Source of the DNA: Ancylobacter sp. IITR112
GTDB taxonomy: Bacteria; Pseudomonadota; Alphaproteobacteria; Rhizobiales; Xanthobacteraceae
Direction: 5' to 3'
Length of the DNA stretch: 64,000 bases
Assembly: GCF_041415945.1 (NCBI RefSeq)
Contig: NZ_JBGCUS010000001.1
Coordinates: 930,001-994,000, forward strand
Position numbers and translations under genes: made by a program. Position 1 is the stretch's first letter; each line of letters starts with the position of its first letter. Of the stretch, positions 1 to 8,331 are shown piece after piece. Below the pieces are notes generated by a model that had not been told where the DNA came from, made no database searches, and saw nothing but the letters and a program-made list of their open reading frames with translations.

Positions 1-290
1 CGAACTGTATCCAGGCCATCCTTGCCGGGCGGGCCGATACCTACATCAACGATGTCAATACGGTCGACGGGGCAGTGAAGGCCTATCCCGACAAGCTCGA
101 CAAGGCGACGGCGGTGACGCTGCCCTATTCCGTCGGTATCGCCGTGCCGCGCAACAATCTTGCCTTCCGCGATGCCGTCATGGCGGCGTTGAGCGCGCTG
201 CAGCAGGCCGGCGTGCAGGCGGAACTGATGAAGAAATGGAACCTGCCCGCCGACCAGCTAGAGACCCCCAAGCTGGTCCTCGCCGACTGA
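1..290 (+). CDS. amino-acid ABC transporter substrate-binding protein (C-terminal end, cut by window start)
   Basis: The open frame enters at base 3 and runs to a TGA at 288-290, so only about the last 95 residues are present. The visible part has the features of the end of a family 3 (glutamine/cystine type) periplasmic solute-binding protein: a segment reading AGRADTYINDVNTV, a central VGIAVPRNN stretch and a final helix ending KKWNLPADQLETPKL. In this family that part closes lobe 1 over the bound amino acid. A fused permease-ATPase gene follows after 74 bp, so this is the binding component of the same importer. Ligand identity cannot be told from this fragment. Confidence 0.85.
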   Translation, partial: NCIQAILAGRADTYINDVNTVDGAVKAYPDKLDKATAVTLPYSVGIAVPRNNLAFRDAVMAALSALQQAGVQAELMKKWNLPADQLETPKLVLAD

Positions 291-310
291 TCCTCCTGAC
301 GCGCTGACAC

Positions 311-339
311 CGGCGGCCGCGCTCCCCTGGCGGCCGCCG
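311..339 (+). terminator. GC-rich stem-loop between binding protein and permease-ATPase
   Basis: CGGCGGCCGC at 311-320 pairs perfectly with GCGGCCGCCG at 330-339 around a 9-nt loop, followed by CTTTCC. The T tract is weak, so this may be a leaky terminator or an mRNA-stabilising hairpin. Either would give more binding protein than membrane components, which is common in ABC importer operons. Confidence 0.6.
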
Positions 340-364
340 CTTTCCTCCGTTGCGAACAAGGCCG

Positions 365-1987
365 ATGGATCTCTTTCTGCATTATCTGGGCATGCCCTAT
401 CTCCTCGACGGGGTGGGCTACACGCTCCTCATCACCGTGCTCGGCCTGCTCGGTGGGCTGGCCATGGGCGTCGTCCTCGCCGCCATGCAGCTCTCGCGCT
501 TCAGCACGCTGGCGATCATGGCGCGGGCCTATGCGATCGTGTTCCGCGGCACCCCGCTGATCCTGCAGATGGTCTTTTGCTACAATGCCTTGCCGTTGAT
601 CGGGATCAAGCTTTCCGCCATCTCCGCCGCCAGTCTCGCGCTGGCCCTCAACGAGGCGCCATTTATCGCGGAAATCCTGCGCGCCAACGTGCTCGGCGTG
701 GAGCGCGGGCAGGTGAGCGCGGGGCAGGCGCTGGGCATGACTCCGGCCGCCATCATGCGCCGCATCATCGCCCCGCAGGCGATCCGCTCCATGGTGCCGG
801 CGCTCGGCAATGAGGCGGTGAGCGCCCTGAAGAATTCGTCGCTCGCTTCCGTGGTGGCGGTGCAGGAACTGACCCTGCGCTCGACGCAACTGGCGTCGGC
901 GACCTTCGATTTCTTCTCCATCTTCTTCGCTTCCGGGCTTATGTACCTAGTGCTGACCGGCGCGATCGCGGTGATCCAGATCGTGGTCGAGATGCTGCTC
1001 GACCTCGACCGCCCGCCGCCGCGGGAGCAACTGCGCCGTTTCCTGCGCGCGCTTGTGCCCGGCCGGCCCGATGCCGCTGTCGAAGCGCCGCCCCCCGCTA
1101 TCACCCCGCCGGATGTCGCGCGGGAGATCGTGCAGGAGGTCGCCGCCGATCCGCTACCGCCGGCGGCTGCCAAGCCCGCCCGGCGCGACGCTGCCGCCCG
1201 CGCCGCCCGCCTTGCCGGCAACAGCGTCGCGGTGGAGGTGCGCGGGTTGCGCAAGCGCTACGGCACGCAGATCGTGCTGGACGGCGTGGACCTGACGGTG
1301 CGCGCGGGCGAAGTGGTGGCGCTGCTCGGGCCGTCCGGCTCCGGCAAGTCCACCCTGCTGCGCTGCATCAATCGGCTGGAAGGCTGGGAGGACGGCATCA
1401 TCCGTGTGGGTGGCCGGGCGCTGGGGACCGATGCCAGCGGCCGCCCGCTGTCGCCGCGCCTTATCGCCCAGATGCGCGCCAGCGTCGGTGTCGGCATGGT
1501 GTTCCAGCAATTCAACCTGTTCGCCCATCTCACCGCCCGCGAGAACATCGCCGGCCCGCTGCGCTGGGTGCAGGGTCTTTCGCGCTTCGACGCCGACCGG
1601 CGTGCCCGCGAACTGCTGGAGCGCATCGGTCTCGCCCATCGAGCGGATGCGCTGCCGCGCCATCTCTCCGGCGGGCAGCAGCAGCGTGTCGCCATCGCCC
1701 GCGCCGTGGCGCCGGCGCCGACCGTGCTGCTGCTCGACGAGCCGACTTCCGCGCTCGATCCCGAACTGGTGGGCGAGGTGCTGGAAGTGATCCGGCGGCT
1801 GGCGGTGGAGGAGGGGCTCGCCATGATCATCTCCACCCATCAATTGCGCTTTGCCGGCGATGTCGCTGATCGCATCGTCTTTCTCTCCGGGGGTGTGATC
1901 ATCGAGGAGGGGCCGGCGGCGCAGATTCTCACGGCCCCGTCCCATCCGCTCACCGCGCGCTTCCTCAGTTCAATGACTGCCGACTAG
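365..1987 (+). CDS. amino-acid ABC transporter, fused permease and ATP-binding protein
   Basis: A 540-residue fusion. Residues about 1-225 form a HisM/GlnP-type inner-membrane permease with several hydrophobic segments and the EAA-like loop (NEAPFIAEILRAN...AGQALGM). Residues about 225-285 are an Ala/Pro-rich linker. Residues about 290-540 are a GlnQ-type ATPase with Walker A GPSGSGKS (about 322-329), signature LSGGQQQR (about 434-441) and Walker B LLLDEPTSALDPE. It imports polar amino acids with the binding protein just upstream. I chose ATG 365 because it starts the permease directly; an in-frame TTG at 350 is possible. Permease and ATPase are usually separate genes, so the fusion is less common but known in alphaproteobacteria. 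Confidence 0.9.
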   Translation: MDLFLHYLGMPYLLDGVGYTLLITVLGLLGGLAMGVVLAAMQLSRFSTLAIMARAYAIVFRGTPLILQMVFCYNALPLIGIKLSAISAASLALALNEAPFIAEILRANVLGVERGQVSAGQALGMTPAAIMRRIIAPQAIRSMVPALGNEAVSALKNSSLASVVAVQELTLRSTQLASATFDFFSIFFASGLMYLVLTGAIAVIQIVVEMLLDLDRPPPREQLRRFLRALVPGRPDAAVEAPPPAITPPDVAREIVQEVAADPLPPAAAKPARRDAAARAARLAGNSVAVEVRGLRKRYGTQIVLDGVDLTVRAGEVVALLGPSGSGKSTLLRCINRLEGWEDGIIRVGGRALGTDASGRPLSPRLIAQMRASVGVGMVFQQFNLFAHLTARENIAGPLRWVQGLSRFDADRRARELLERIGLAHRADALPRHLSGGQQQRVAIARAVAPAPTVLLLDEPTSALDPELVGEVLEVIRRLAVEEGLAMIISTHQLRFAGDVADRIVFLSGGVIIEEGPAAQILTAPSHPLTARFLSSMTAD

Positions 1988-2028
1988 GCGCGCCGCCGCG
2001 CCGCGTGTTTCCGCTTCCGAGGTTCGAC

Positions 2029-3267
2029 ATGAAAAAGCACCATCTGCCCGCCACGCCCGCCACCGTCCATTGGGGCTATTTCAGCAAGACCCTTGCGCCG
2101 GTACTCACGCTGAAATCGGGCGAACGGGCGGTGATCGAATCCATCACCCACCACGCCAATGACGACTATGCCCGCATGATCGAAGGTGACCGGGCGGCAG
2201 AGGAGATCTTCCACTGGACCAAGGACCGGAAGACCCTGAGCCGGCGCGGGGCGGGCGCAACCGAGGGGCCGTTCACCTATGGGGCCGGCGAGGGTCTTGG
2301 CGTGCATCTGCTCACCGGCCCGGTGGCGGTGGAGGGTGCTGAGCCCGGCGACATTCTGGAGGTCCGGGTGATCGACACCTGGCCACGACCGAGCGCTAAC
2401 CCCGCCTTTGCCGGGCGCTTCTTCGGCTCCAATCCGGCCGCCAATTGGGGGTTTCAGTACCGGGATCTGATCGAGGAGCCCAAGCCCCGCGAGGTCGTCA
2501 CCATCTATGAGCTCGACATGGGCGAGGCGGTGGTGCAGGCGCTTTATTCCTATGTCTGGACGCCGCAGACCGATCCGGACGGCATAGCCCACCCGACCAT
2601 CGACTATCCGGGGGTGCGGGTGGATCACGACACCATCGTGAAGAAAGAGGGTATCCTGCCGGGCATCAAGGTGCCGGCGCGGCTGCATTTCGGCACGATG
2701 GGCCTTGCCCCGGCCGAGGCCGATTTTGTCTCCACCATCCCGCCCAATTACACCGGCGGCAACATGGATGACTGGCGCATCGCCAAGGGAGCCCGGATGT
2801 ACTATCCCGTCGCGGTGCCCGGAGCGCTGTTCTCCTGCGGCGATGCCCACGCCTCGCAGGGCGACAGCGAATTGTCCGGCACGGCGATCGAGATTTCGCT
2901 CACCGGCGAGTTCGAATTCATCCTGCACAAGAAGCATGACCTCGACGGCACGATCCTCGAGGGCCTGACCCACCCTCTGCTCGAAAATGAGGAGGTCTGG
3001 TCGGTCTATGGCTTCAGCGTCGCCAATTATCTCGCCGAGCTGGGCCCCGACCATCAGACTGAGATTCTCAAACGCTCCAGCCTCGATGGCGCCATGCGCG
3101 ATGCTTTCCGCAAGCTGCGCCGTTTCCTCATGACCACGCAGAAACTTTCGGAGGACGAAGCGATTTCGCTCATGTCGGTGGCGGCCGATTTCGCCGTCAC
3201 CCAGGTGGTGGACGCCAATTGGGGTGTTACCGGCTCGATCCGCAAGGGCCTCTTCCCGGCGCGCTGA
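2029..3267 (+). CDS. acetamidase/formamidase family protein
   Basis: A 412-residue cytoplasmic amide hydrolase of the FmdA/AmdA family, expected to release ammonia from formamide, acetamide or a related small amide. Family-type segments are clear: VHWGYFS near the N-terminus, MIEGD, RRGAG, GAGEGLGVH, LTGPVAVEGAEPGD, and GDAHASQGDSELSGTAIE in the C-terminal half. ATG 2029 has GAGG about 7 nt upstream; an in-frame GTG at 2005 lacks a comparable site. It follows an amino-acid ABC importer and precedes a paralogue fused to a regulator, so the three may form a nitrogen-acquisition unit. The true substrate is unknown. Confidence 0.9.
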   Translation: MKKHHLPATPATVHWGYFSKTLAPVLTLKSGERAVIESITHHANDDYARMIEGDRAAEEIFHWTKDRKTLSRRGAGATEGPFTYGAGEGLGVHLLTGPVAVEGAEPGDILEVRVIDTWPRPSANPAFAGRFFGSNPAANWGFQYRDLIEEPKPREVVTIYELDMGEAVVQALYSYVWTPQTDPDGIAHPTIDYPGVRVDHDTIVKKEGILPGIKVPARLHFGTMGLAPAEADFVSTIPPNYTGGNMDDWRIAKGARMYYPVAVPGALFSCGDAHASQGDSELSGTAIEISLTGEFEFILHKKHDLDGTILEGLTHPLLENEEVWSVYGFSVANYLAELGPDHQTEILKRSSLDGAMRDAFRKLRRFLMTTQKLSEDEAISLMSVAADFAVTQVVDANWGVTGSIRKGLFPAR

Positions 3268-3351
3268 CGACACCCGGGCATGCTTCTTGCTGGCGTGGAC
3301 TGCTGCTGACGGCGATTGCCGCCGGCCGCAGGCCATGCCGAGGCGCCGATC

Positions 3352-5703
3352 ATGAATGCCCAGCCCTTCACCAGCGAATCCTATTCGGGCGACGCGGGCG
3401 AAGCCGCGTGGCAAGACGTGCTGCGCGGCTTTGGCTTGCAGTCGTCACGGGCGCAGCAGGCGTCGCCGGTCCATGCGAGCGCGCTGTGGCGCCAATCCTC
3501 CACCGGCGTGCGGCTCGGCCGGTTCTCCGCCGATGCGCAGAGCCTGAGCGCAAGGGCCTCCCGCACTGGCCTGCCGTTGCTGCTGCTGCCGCTCGACACC
3601 AGTGCGGTTCTGCAGGTCGACAGCGACTCCCAGATCGTCGCCCCGTGCCAGATCATTCTGGCGCCGCGCGGTGTTGATTGGCAGCTTCAGTTCCAGCGTG
3701 GTCTGAGGGCGGTGGTTCTCGCCGTGCCGGCGGAAGCGTTTCGCGGGCGCAAGGCGCCGCCGCTGGTGACGGCCCAACCGCGCGTCTTCGGGGCCGAGGG
3801 CCTGCCAGACATCCTGTCCCGCACAGCGCGCGCCACCGTCGACGCGCTCGACCGGCTCACCGAGGCGGCGTGGGAGGTGGCGGCGCAGAGCGTGGCCGAA
3901 TTGCTGCTCGCACTTTCCGGCGAATTGGTAGCCGCGACCAATGATCCCTCGGCCAGCCGGGCGGCGCTGCTCCAGCGGCTTTACGCCACGATCGAGCGCA
4001 GCATTGGCGGTGAAGACATCTCTATCGCCGAGGTCGCCCAGGCCGAGGGCATTTCGGAACGTTATGTACAGAAGCTGTTCGAGAGCACCGGGGAGAGCTT
4101 CAGCCACTATGTTCGTGAGCGCCGGCTGCAGCGCGCCTGGCACGACCTTGCCAACCCCGCCGAGGCGGCCGTGCCGATCGCCGAGATCGCCTATCGCTGC
4201 GGCTTTGCCGACGCCGCCCATTTCAGCCGCCTGTTTCGCGAGCGCTTCGGCCTGCCGCCGCGCGAACTGCGCCGGCGGGAAACCGATCGGCGCGTCCATA
4301 ATGTGGTGGCAAGCGGCCAGCGCGGCTGGCCGCAGGAGGCGCTGGTGCAGTTACGGGCGCGGCAGGCCGCCGGCAGCCCGGCCCGCCGCGCCGTCGCCCG
4401 CCTGGGCGAGGACGAGGCGCGTCCCGAACCGAAGGCGCCCGCGCGGCATTATCTGCCAGCCCATGCCCAGCATGTGCACTGGGGCTATTTCAGCCGCTCG
4501 CTCGATCCACTGATCGAGATCGCCTCGGGCGACATCGTCACTATCGAGACGCTGACCCAGCACGCCTCCGATGATCCCGAGCGCATGATCGAGGGTGATC
4601 CGGGGGCAGAAAGCGTCTTTCACTGGACGGCCGCCGCCAAGGCCGTGAACCGGCGCGGGGCCGGACCGCTCGATGCCTCGGTGTTCGGGCGCGGCGCCGG
4701 GGAGGGGTTCGGCGTGCATATCTGCACAGGACCGATCGCCGTGCAGGGAGCGCAGCCGGGTGACGTGCTGGAGGTCCATATCGTCGACATCGAGCCGCGC
4801 CGCTCCCGCCATCCGGCCTACGCCGGCCGCGTGTTCGGCAGCAGTGTCGCGGCCTGGTGGGGCTATCACTATTCCGAACTGCTCAGCGAACCGCATCCGC
4901 GCGAATGCGTCACCATTTACGAGATCGTCACCGATGCCGACGAGCCCCATGCGAGGGCGTTGCATTCCTACCGCTGGGAGCTGCAGACCGACCCGTCCGG
5001 CATCCGGCACAGCCTCTATGATTATCCCGGCGTGCTGGTGCGGCCCGGCAGCGTGACACTGCAGACAAAGGTGCTGGACGGGGTGCGCATTCCACTTCGG
5101 CCGCATTTCGGGGTCATCGCGGTGGCGCCGCGCGAGGCGGAACTCGTCGATTCCGTGCCGCCAGCCTATTTCGGCGGCAATCTCGACAATTGGCGGCTGG
5201 GCAAGGGGGCGACGGTCTACCTGCCGGTCTCGGTTCCCGGCGCGCTGCTCTCGGTGGGCGATCCCCATGCCGCGCAGGGAGATGGCGAACTGTCGGGCAC
5301 CGCGATCGAATGCTCGATGACAGGCACGTTTCGTGTCACGCTTCACAAGAAGGCGGAAACCAGCGGCACCGTGCTCGCCGACCTGACCTATCCGCTGATC
5401 GAGACGCCGGACGACTGGGTACTGACCGGCTTCAGCCATCCAAACTATCTCGCCGAGTTCGGCGCCAGCGGCCAGAGCGAAGTCTATGCAAAGTCGTCGC
5501 TGGACCTCGCCATGCGCGACGCTTTCCGCAAGATGCGCCGCTTCCTGATGACTACCCAGGCTTTGAGCGAGGATGAGGCGGTGGCGCTGATGTCGGCGGC
5601 GGTGGATTTTGGCATCACCCAGGTAGTCGACGGAAACTGGGGCGTCCATGCCATTCTGAGTAAACGGCTTTTTGCGCAGCATCGGCGCAGCGAAATTGGC
5701 TGA
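3352..5703 (+). CDS. AraC-family regulator fused to an acetamidase/formamidase domain
   Basis: One uninterrupted 783-residue frame joins two proteins usually made separately. Residues 1 to about 190 resemble the N-terminal ligand/oligomerisation part of AraC-type regulators. About 215-308 is a complete AraC DNA-binding domain with both helix-turn-helix units (SIAEVAQAEGISERYVQKLF and IAEIAYRCGFADAAHFSRLF). From about 365 to the end is a whole FmdA/AmdA amidase domain (HVHWGYFS, MIEGDPGAE, GAGEGFGVH, GDPHAAQGDGELSGTAIE). ATG 3352 has GAGG 9 nt upstream. The amidase half is clearly paralogous to the gene just upstream, suggesting tandem duplication. It may be an enzyme that senses its own substrate. 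No stop or frame change separates the halves. Confidence 0.88.
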   Translation: MNAQPFTSESYSGDAGEAAWQDVLRGFGLQSSRAQQASPVHASALWRQSSTGVRLGRFSADAQSLSARASRTGLPLLLLPLDTSAVLQVDSDSQIVAPCQIILAPRGVDWQLQFQRGLRAVVLAVPAEAFRGRKAPPLVTAQPRVFGAEGLPDILSRTARATVDALDRLTEAAWEVAAQSVAELLLALSGELVAATNDPSASRAALLQRLYATIERSIGGEDISIAEVAQAEGISERYVQKLFESTGESFSHYVRERRLQRAWHDLANPAEAAVPIAEIAYRCGFADAAHFSRLFRERFGLPPRELRRRETDRRVHNVVASGQRGWPQEALVQLRARQAAGSPARRAVARLGEDEARPEPKAPARHYLPAHAQHVHWGYFSRSLDPLIEIASGDIVTIETLTQHASDDPERMIEGDPGAESVFHWTAAAKAVNRRGAGPLDASVFGRGAGEGFGVHICTGPIAVQGAQPGDVLEVHIVDIEPRRSRHPAYAGRVFGSSVAAWWGYHYSELLSEPHPRECVTIYEIVTDADEPHARALHSYRWELQTDPSGIRHSLYDYPGVLVRPGSVTLQTKVLDGVRIPLRPHFGVIAVAPREAELVDSVPPAYFGGNLDNWRLGKGATVYLPVSVPGALLSVGDPHAAQGDGELSGTAIECSMTGTFRVTLHKKAETSGTVLADLTYPLIETPDDWVLTGFSHPNYLAEFGASGQSEVYAKSSLDLAMRDAFRKMRRFLMTTQALSEDEAVALMSAAVDFGITQVVDGNWGVHAILSKRLFAQHRRSEIG

Positions 5704-5827
5704 GCCTTTGACGAACCTCACGCCCGCGCGAGGCCCCTTGTTTTTGTGCAGTGCAGCAACAATCTGGTGCAAGGGGCGTTAGCTTCGTGCCGTCCAGCTA
5801 CTGGGCGCCGCAGCCAGGAGAGTTCCC

Positions 5828-6985
5828 TTGCGGACAATGTCGGACACCATGGCCCAATTCGCCGCCCTTGGCGCGCGTCAGGGCAACCCGTACGGCCTCG
5901 GCACATCGCCGGGCCGGCTTGAGAGCATTGACGACTTCGGCTCCAATCCGGGCCAGCTGCGGGCGCTTTGCTACCGTCCCCCGGACCTGCCGGACAAGGC
6001 GCCGCTCGTCGTCGTTCTGCATGGCTGCAAGCAGAACGCCGGGGATTATGATCTGCGCTCGGGCTGGTCGCAACTGGCCGACCAGGCTGGCTTCGCGCTG
6101 CTCTATCCCGAGCAGAATCCCGGCAATAACCCCAATCTGTGCTTCAACTGGTTCCGCCCCGGCGATGCGCGGCGCGACCGCGGCGAGGCGCTGTCGATCC
6201 GTCAGATGATCGCAACGATGATCGAGGCCGATGGGCTTGATCGCGACCGGGTCTTTGTCACCGGGCTTTCCGCCGGTGGGGCGATGGCCAATGTGATGCT
6301 GGCGACTTACCCGGAAGTCTTCGCCGGCGGGGCCATCATTGCCGGTCTCGCCTATGGCTGCGCCTCCACCGTGCCGGAGGCGTTCGACTGCATGCGCGGG
6401 CATGCGGCCGCGTCGGACGAGGATCTCTGGGCGCTGCTGCGGCAGGCTTCCAGCCATACCGGCCCATGGCCGCGTGTGGCGATCTGGCAGGGCATGGCCG
6501 ACCACACGGTGGCGCCGTCCAATGCCGAGGACATCGCCGCGCAGTGGCGCAGCGTACATCATCTGGACGCGGCGACCCCGCAGGAGGACATCTCCGGCGG
6601 TCGCGTCAGGCGCATCTGGCGGGACGCTGCCGGCGAAGCGGTGATCGAGCTGAACACGGTTGCCGCGATGGGGCACGGCACGCCGCTCGGCGGTGATCTC
6701 GGAACCCCTGGCCCCTTCATGCTCGATGTCGGCATCTCCTCGACGCGGGAGATTGCCCGCTTCTGGGGCATCGCCGCCGGCGAAGCGGTGGCCGCCTCGT
6801 CTCGTCCCGCCGCGGGGACGCGCCGTGCTTCTGCGTCTCCCCCCGCCTTCTCCCGGCCGTCGCGTCCGCGCGAGGCCAGCGAGGAAGGAGGAGCCGGCGT
6901 GTCCTCGCCGGAAACGGCCGGCGGCGTCGGCCGGATCAAGGGAGTCATCGAGCAGGCGCTTCGGGCGGCGGGGCTTATGAACTGA
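5828..6985 (+). CDS. PHB depolymerase family esterase (alpha/beta hydrolase)
   Basis: About 385 residues of the poly(3-hydroxybutyrate) depolymerase / feruloyl-esterase-like (LpqC) family. The N-terminal half has LVVVLHGCKQNAGDYD, typical for the family, and the nucleophile elbow GLSAGG with Ser near residue 148; MGHGTPLG near residue 280 likely holds the catalytic His. A Pro/Ser/Arg-rich low-complexity linker precedes a short C-terminal tail. TTG 5828 is preferred because AGGAGAG (5816-5822) lies at proper distance; ATG 5837 would be too far. No clear signal peptide, so intracellular ester or oligomer hydrolysis is as likely as polymer degradation. Confidence 0.85.
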   Translation: MRTMSDTMAQFAALGARQGNPYGLGTSPGRLESIDDFGSNPGQLRALCYRPPDLPDKAPLVVVLHGCKQNAGDYDLRSGWSQLADQAGFALLYPEQNPGNNPNLCFNWFRPGDARRDRGEALSIRQMIATMIEADGLDRDRVFVTGLSAGGAMANVMLATYPEVFAGGAIIAGLAYGCASTVPEAFDCMRGHAAASDEDLWALLRQASSHTGPWPRVAIWQGMADHTVAPSNAEDIAAQWRSVHHLDAATPQEDISGGRVRRIWRDAAGEAVIELNTVAAMGHGTPLGGDLGTPGPFMLDVGISSTREIARFWGIAAGEAVAASSRPAAGTRRASASPPAFSRPSRPREASEEGGAGVSSPETAGGVGRIKGVIEQALRAAGLMN

Positions 6986-6990
6986 GCATG

Positions 6991-7015
6991 CGCGCCGCCT
7001 TGTTGCGGCGGCGCG
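6991..7015 (+). terminator. stem-loop after PHB depolymerase-like gene
   Basis: CGCGCCGCC (6991-6999) pairs perfectly with GGCGGCGCG (7007-7015) around a 7-nt loop, six bases after the stop codon, followed by TTCGTGCTTGTG. The stem is strong but the T tract is broken. Confidence 0.6.
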
Positions 7016-7078
7016 TTCGTGCTTGTGATCCTCGCGGGCGCTCGGGCAGCGCCGCAGTCAACAGAGTTGGGGGAGCGC

Positions 7079-7384
7079 ATGATCATCGAAATCGCCGAAT
7101 TGCGGATCAAGTCGGGCGAGGAAGCCGCCTTCGAAGCCGGGGTGGTCGAGGCGGTGCCGCTGTTCCTGCGCGCCAAGGGCTGCCTGGGGGTCGCTCTGCA
7201 CCAGGTGATCGAGACGCCCAGCGTCTACCGGCTCGTCGTGCGCTGGCAAACGCTGGACAACCACATGGTGGATTTCCGCAACTCCGAAGACTTCCAGCGC
7301 TGGCGCGGGCTTGTCGGCGCAACCTTCGAGGCGCCGCCATCGGTGACGCATGAGCGCATCGTCGATCTCGGCCCGTCCATCTGA
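7079..7384 (+). CDS. antibiotic biosynthesis monooxygenase (ABM) fold protein
   Basis: A 101-residue single-domain protein with the dimeric alpha/beta-barrel pattern of the ABM/YgiN-like superfamily: an opening beta strand IIEIAELRIKSG, a helix rich in E/A, the GCLGVALHQ strand, YRLVVRWQT strand and a terminal helix FRNSEDFQRWR. Members include quinol monooxygenases and many uncharacterised small proteins. ATG 7079 follows GGGGGAG closely. It stands alone between a terminator-like stem and a convergent gene. Function cannot be assigned beyond the fold. Confidence 0.75.
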   Translation: MIIEIAELRIKSGEEAAFEAGVVEAVPLFLRAKGCLGVALHQVIETPSVYRLVVRWQTLDNHMVDFRNSEDFQRWRGLVGATFEAPPSVTHERIVDLGPSI

Positions 7385-7400
7385 GGTCGCGGGGCGTTTT

Positions 7401-7439
7401 TCAGGCCGCGGTCGCCTGGGCAAGGCGAACGCGGCCTGA
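7401..7439. terminator. long stem-loop between convergent genes
   Basis: TCAGGCCGCG (7401-7410) pairs with CGCGGCCTGA (7430-7439), and inside it TCGCCT (7412-7417) pairs with AGGCGA (7423-7428). It sits between the ABM-fold gene and the carbonic anhydrase gene, which converge here, so it probably serves both as a terminator although neither side has a good T tract. Confidence 0.55.
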
Positions 7440-7462
7440 TTCGTGCCGGGTCAGGCAAGCCG

Positions 7463-8182
7463 TCAGACGAGGCTGACCTTGCCGCTGGCGAGATCGTAAA
7501 CGCCACCGACGATCTTCAGCTTCCCATTGGCGACGTATTCGCTGATGATCGGCGTCGCGCCAGCGAGTTGCTTGACATTATATCGCACGTTTTCGGTGAT
7601 CGCGGCGGTGAGCGGGTCCTTTGGATTATCCTTCAGCGCGATCTCGACAGCCGGCTTGATGTTGTCGACCAGTTCGTCGAGATGGCCTGGCAGGCTGACA
7701 TCGTCTTTCACGACCTTGATCGCGGCGTCGACTGCGCCGCAATTGCTGTGGCCAAGCACCATGATCAGGGGCATGCCGAGGAATTTGACGCCATATTCGA
7801 GGCTGGCGAGACCGTCGACATTGACGAAATTGCCGGCGACACGGACGACAAAAAGCTCGCCTGGCCCCTGGTCAAAGGCGAGTTCCGGTGCGACGCGCGA
7901 ATCGGCGCAGCTTACCAGTCCCGCGAAGGGGTGCTGGGCCATCGTGCGGGCGGCGCGACCAGCCGAGAAGTCCTTGTTGTTCATGTTGTTCGAGGCGTAG
8001 CGCCCATTTCCATCCATCAGCCGCTTGAGTGCCTCGTCGGGGCTGATGGCGTTGGGGGCTGCTTCCTGTGCCCAAGCACTTGCGGGTAGCGCCACGCTGC
8101 CGAGAAAAGCGGCCGAGGCGAGCCCGAGGCCGGCAGTAAGGGCCCTACGACGGGACAGGGCGAAGGTGTGATTGTTGCACAT
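7463..8182 (-). CDS. Tat-exported beta-carbonic anhydrase
   Basis: A 239-residue beta-class carbonic anhydrase that interconverts CO2 and bicarbonate. Zinc ligands and dyad are visible: C92-x-D94-S-R96 in SCADSR and H145-x-x-C148 in LGHSNCG. The N-terminus has twin arginines (SRRRALTAGL) followed by a hydrophobic stretch and an ASAWAQ cleavage site, so a folded metalloenzyme is exported to the periplasm. ATG 8182 has GGGAG upstream at good spacing; the open frame extends further upstream but without protein-like sequence. Most bacterial beta-enzymes are cytoplasmic; a periplasmic form suggests inorganic carbon capture, plausible in an organism oxidising methanol to CO2. Confidence 0.9.
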   Translation of the reverse strand: MCNNHTFALSRRRALTAGLGLASAAFLGSVALPASAWAQEAAPNAISPDEALKRLMDGNGRYASNNMNNKDFSAGRAARTMAQHPFAGLVSCADSRVAPELAFDQGPGELFVVRVAGNFVNVDGLASLEYGVKFLGMPLIMVLGHSNCGAVDAAIKVVKDDVSLPGHLDELVDNIKPAVEIALKDNPKDPLTAAITENVRYNVKQLAGATPIISEYVANGKLKIVGGVYDLASGKVSLV

Positions 8183-8331
8183 GGGCGCGCTCCCGGCAGC
8201 TTTGAGAAGTGAGGATGGGCGCGCACGCTCCAACAGAGATGCCCCTGCCGTGGGTACCTCCGCCTCAAGCATTGTTCCCAGTATTTCTGGAGTAGCCGGG
8301 CAAGCCAGCCCAAACTTTGCAGGTATGCCGA

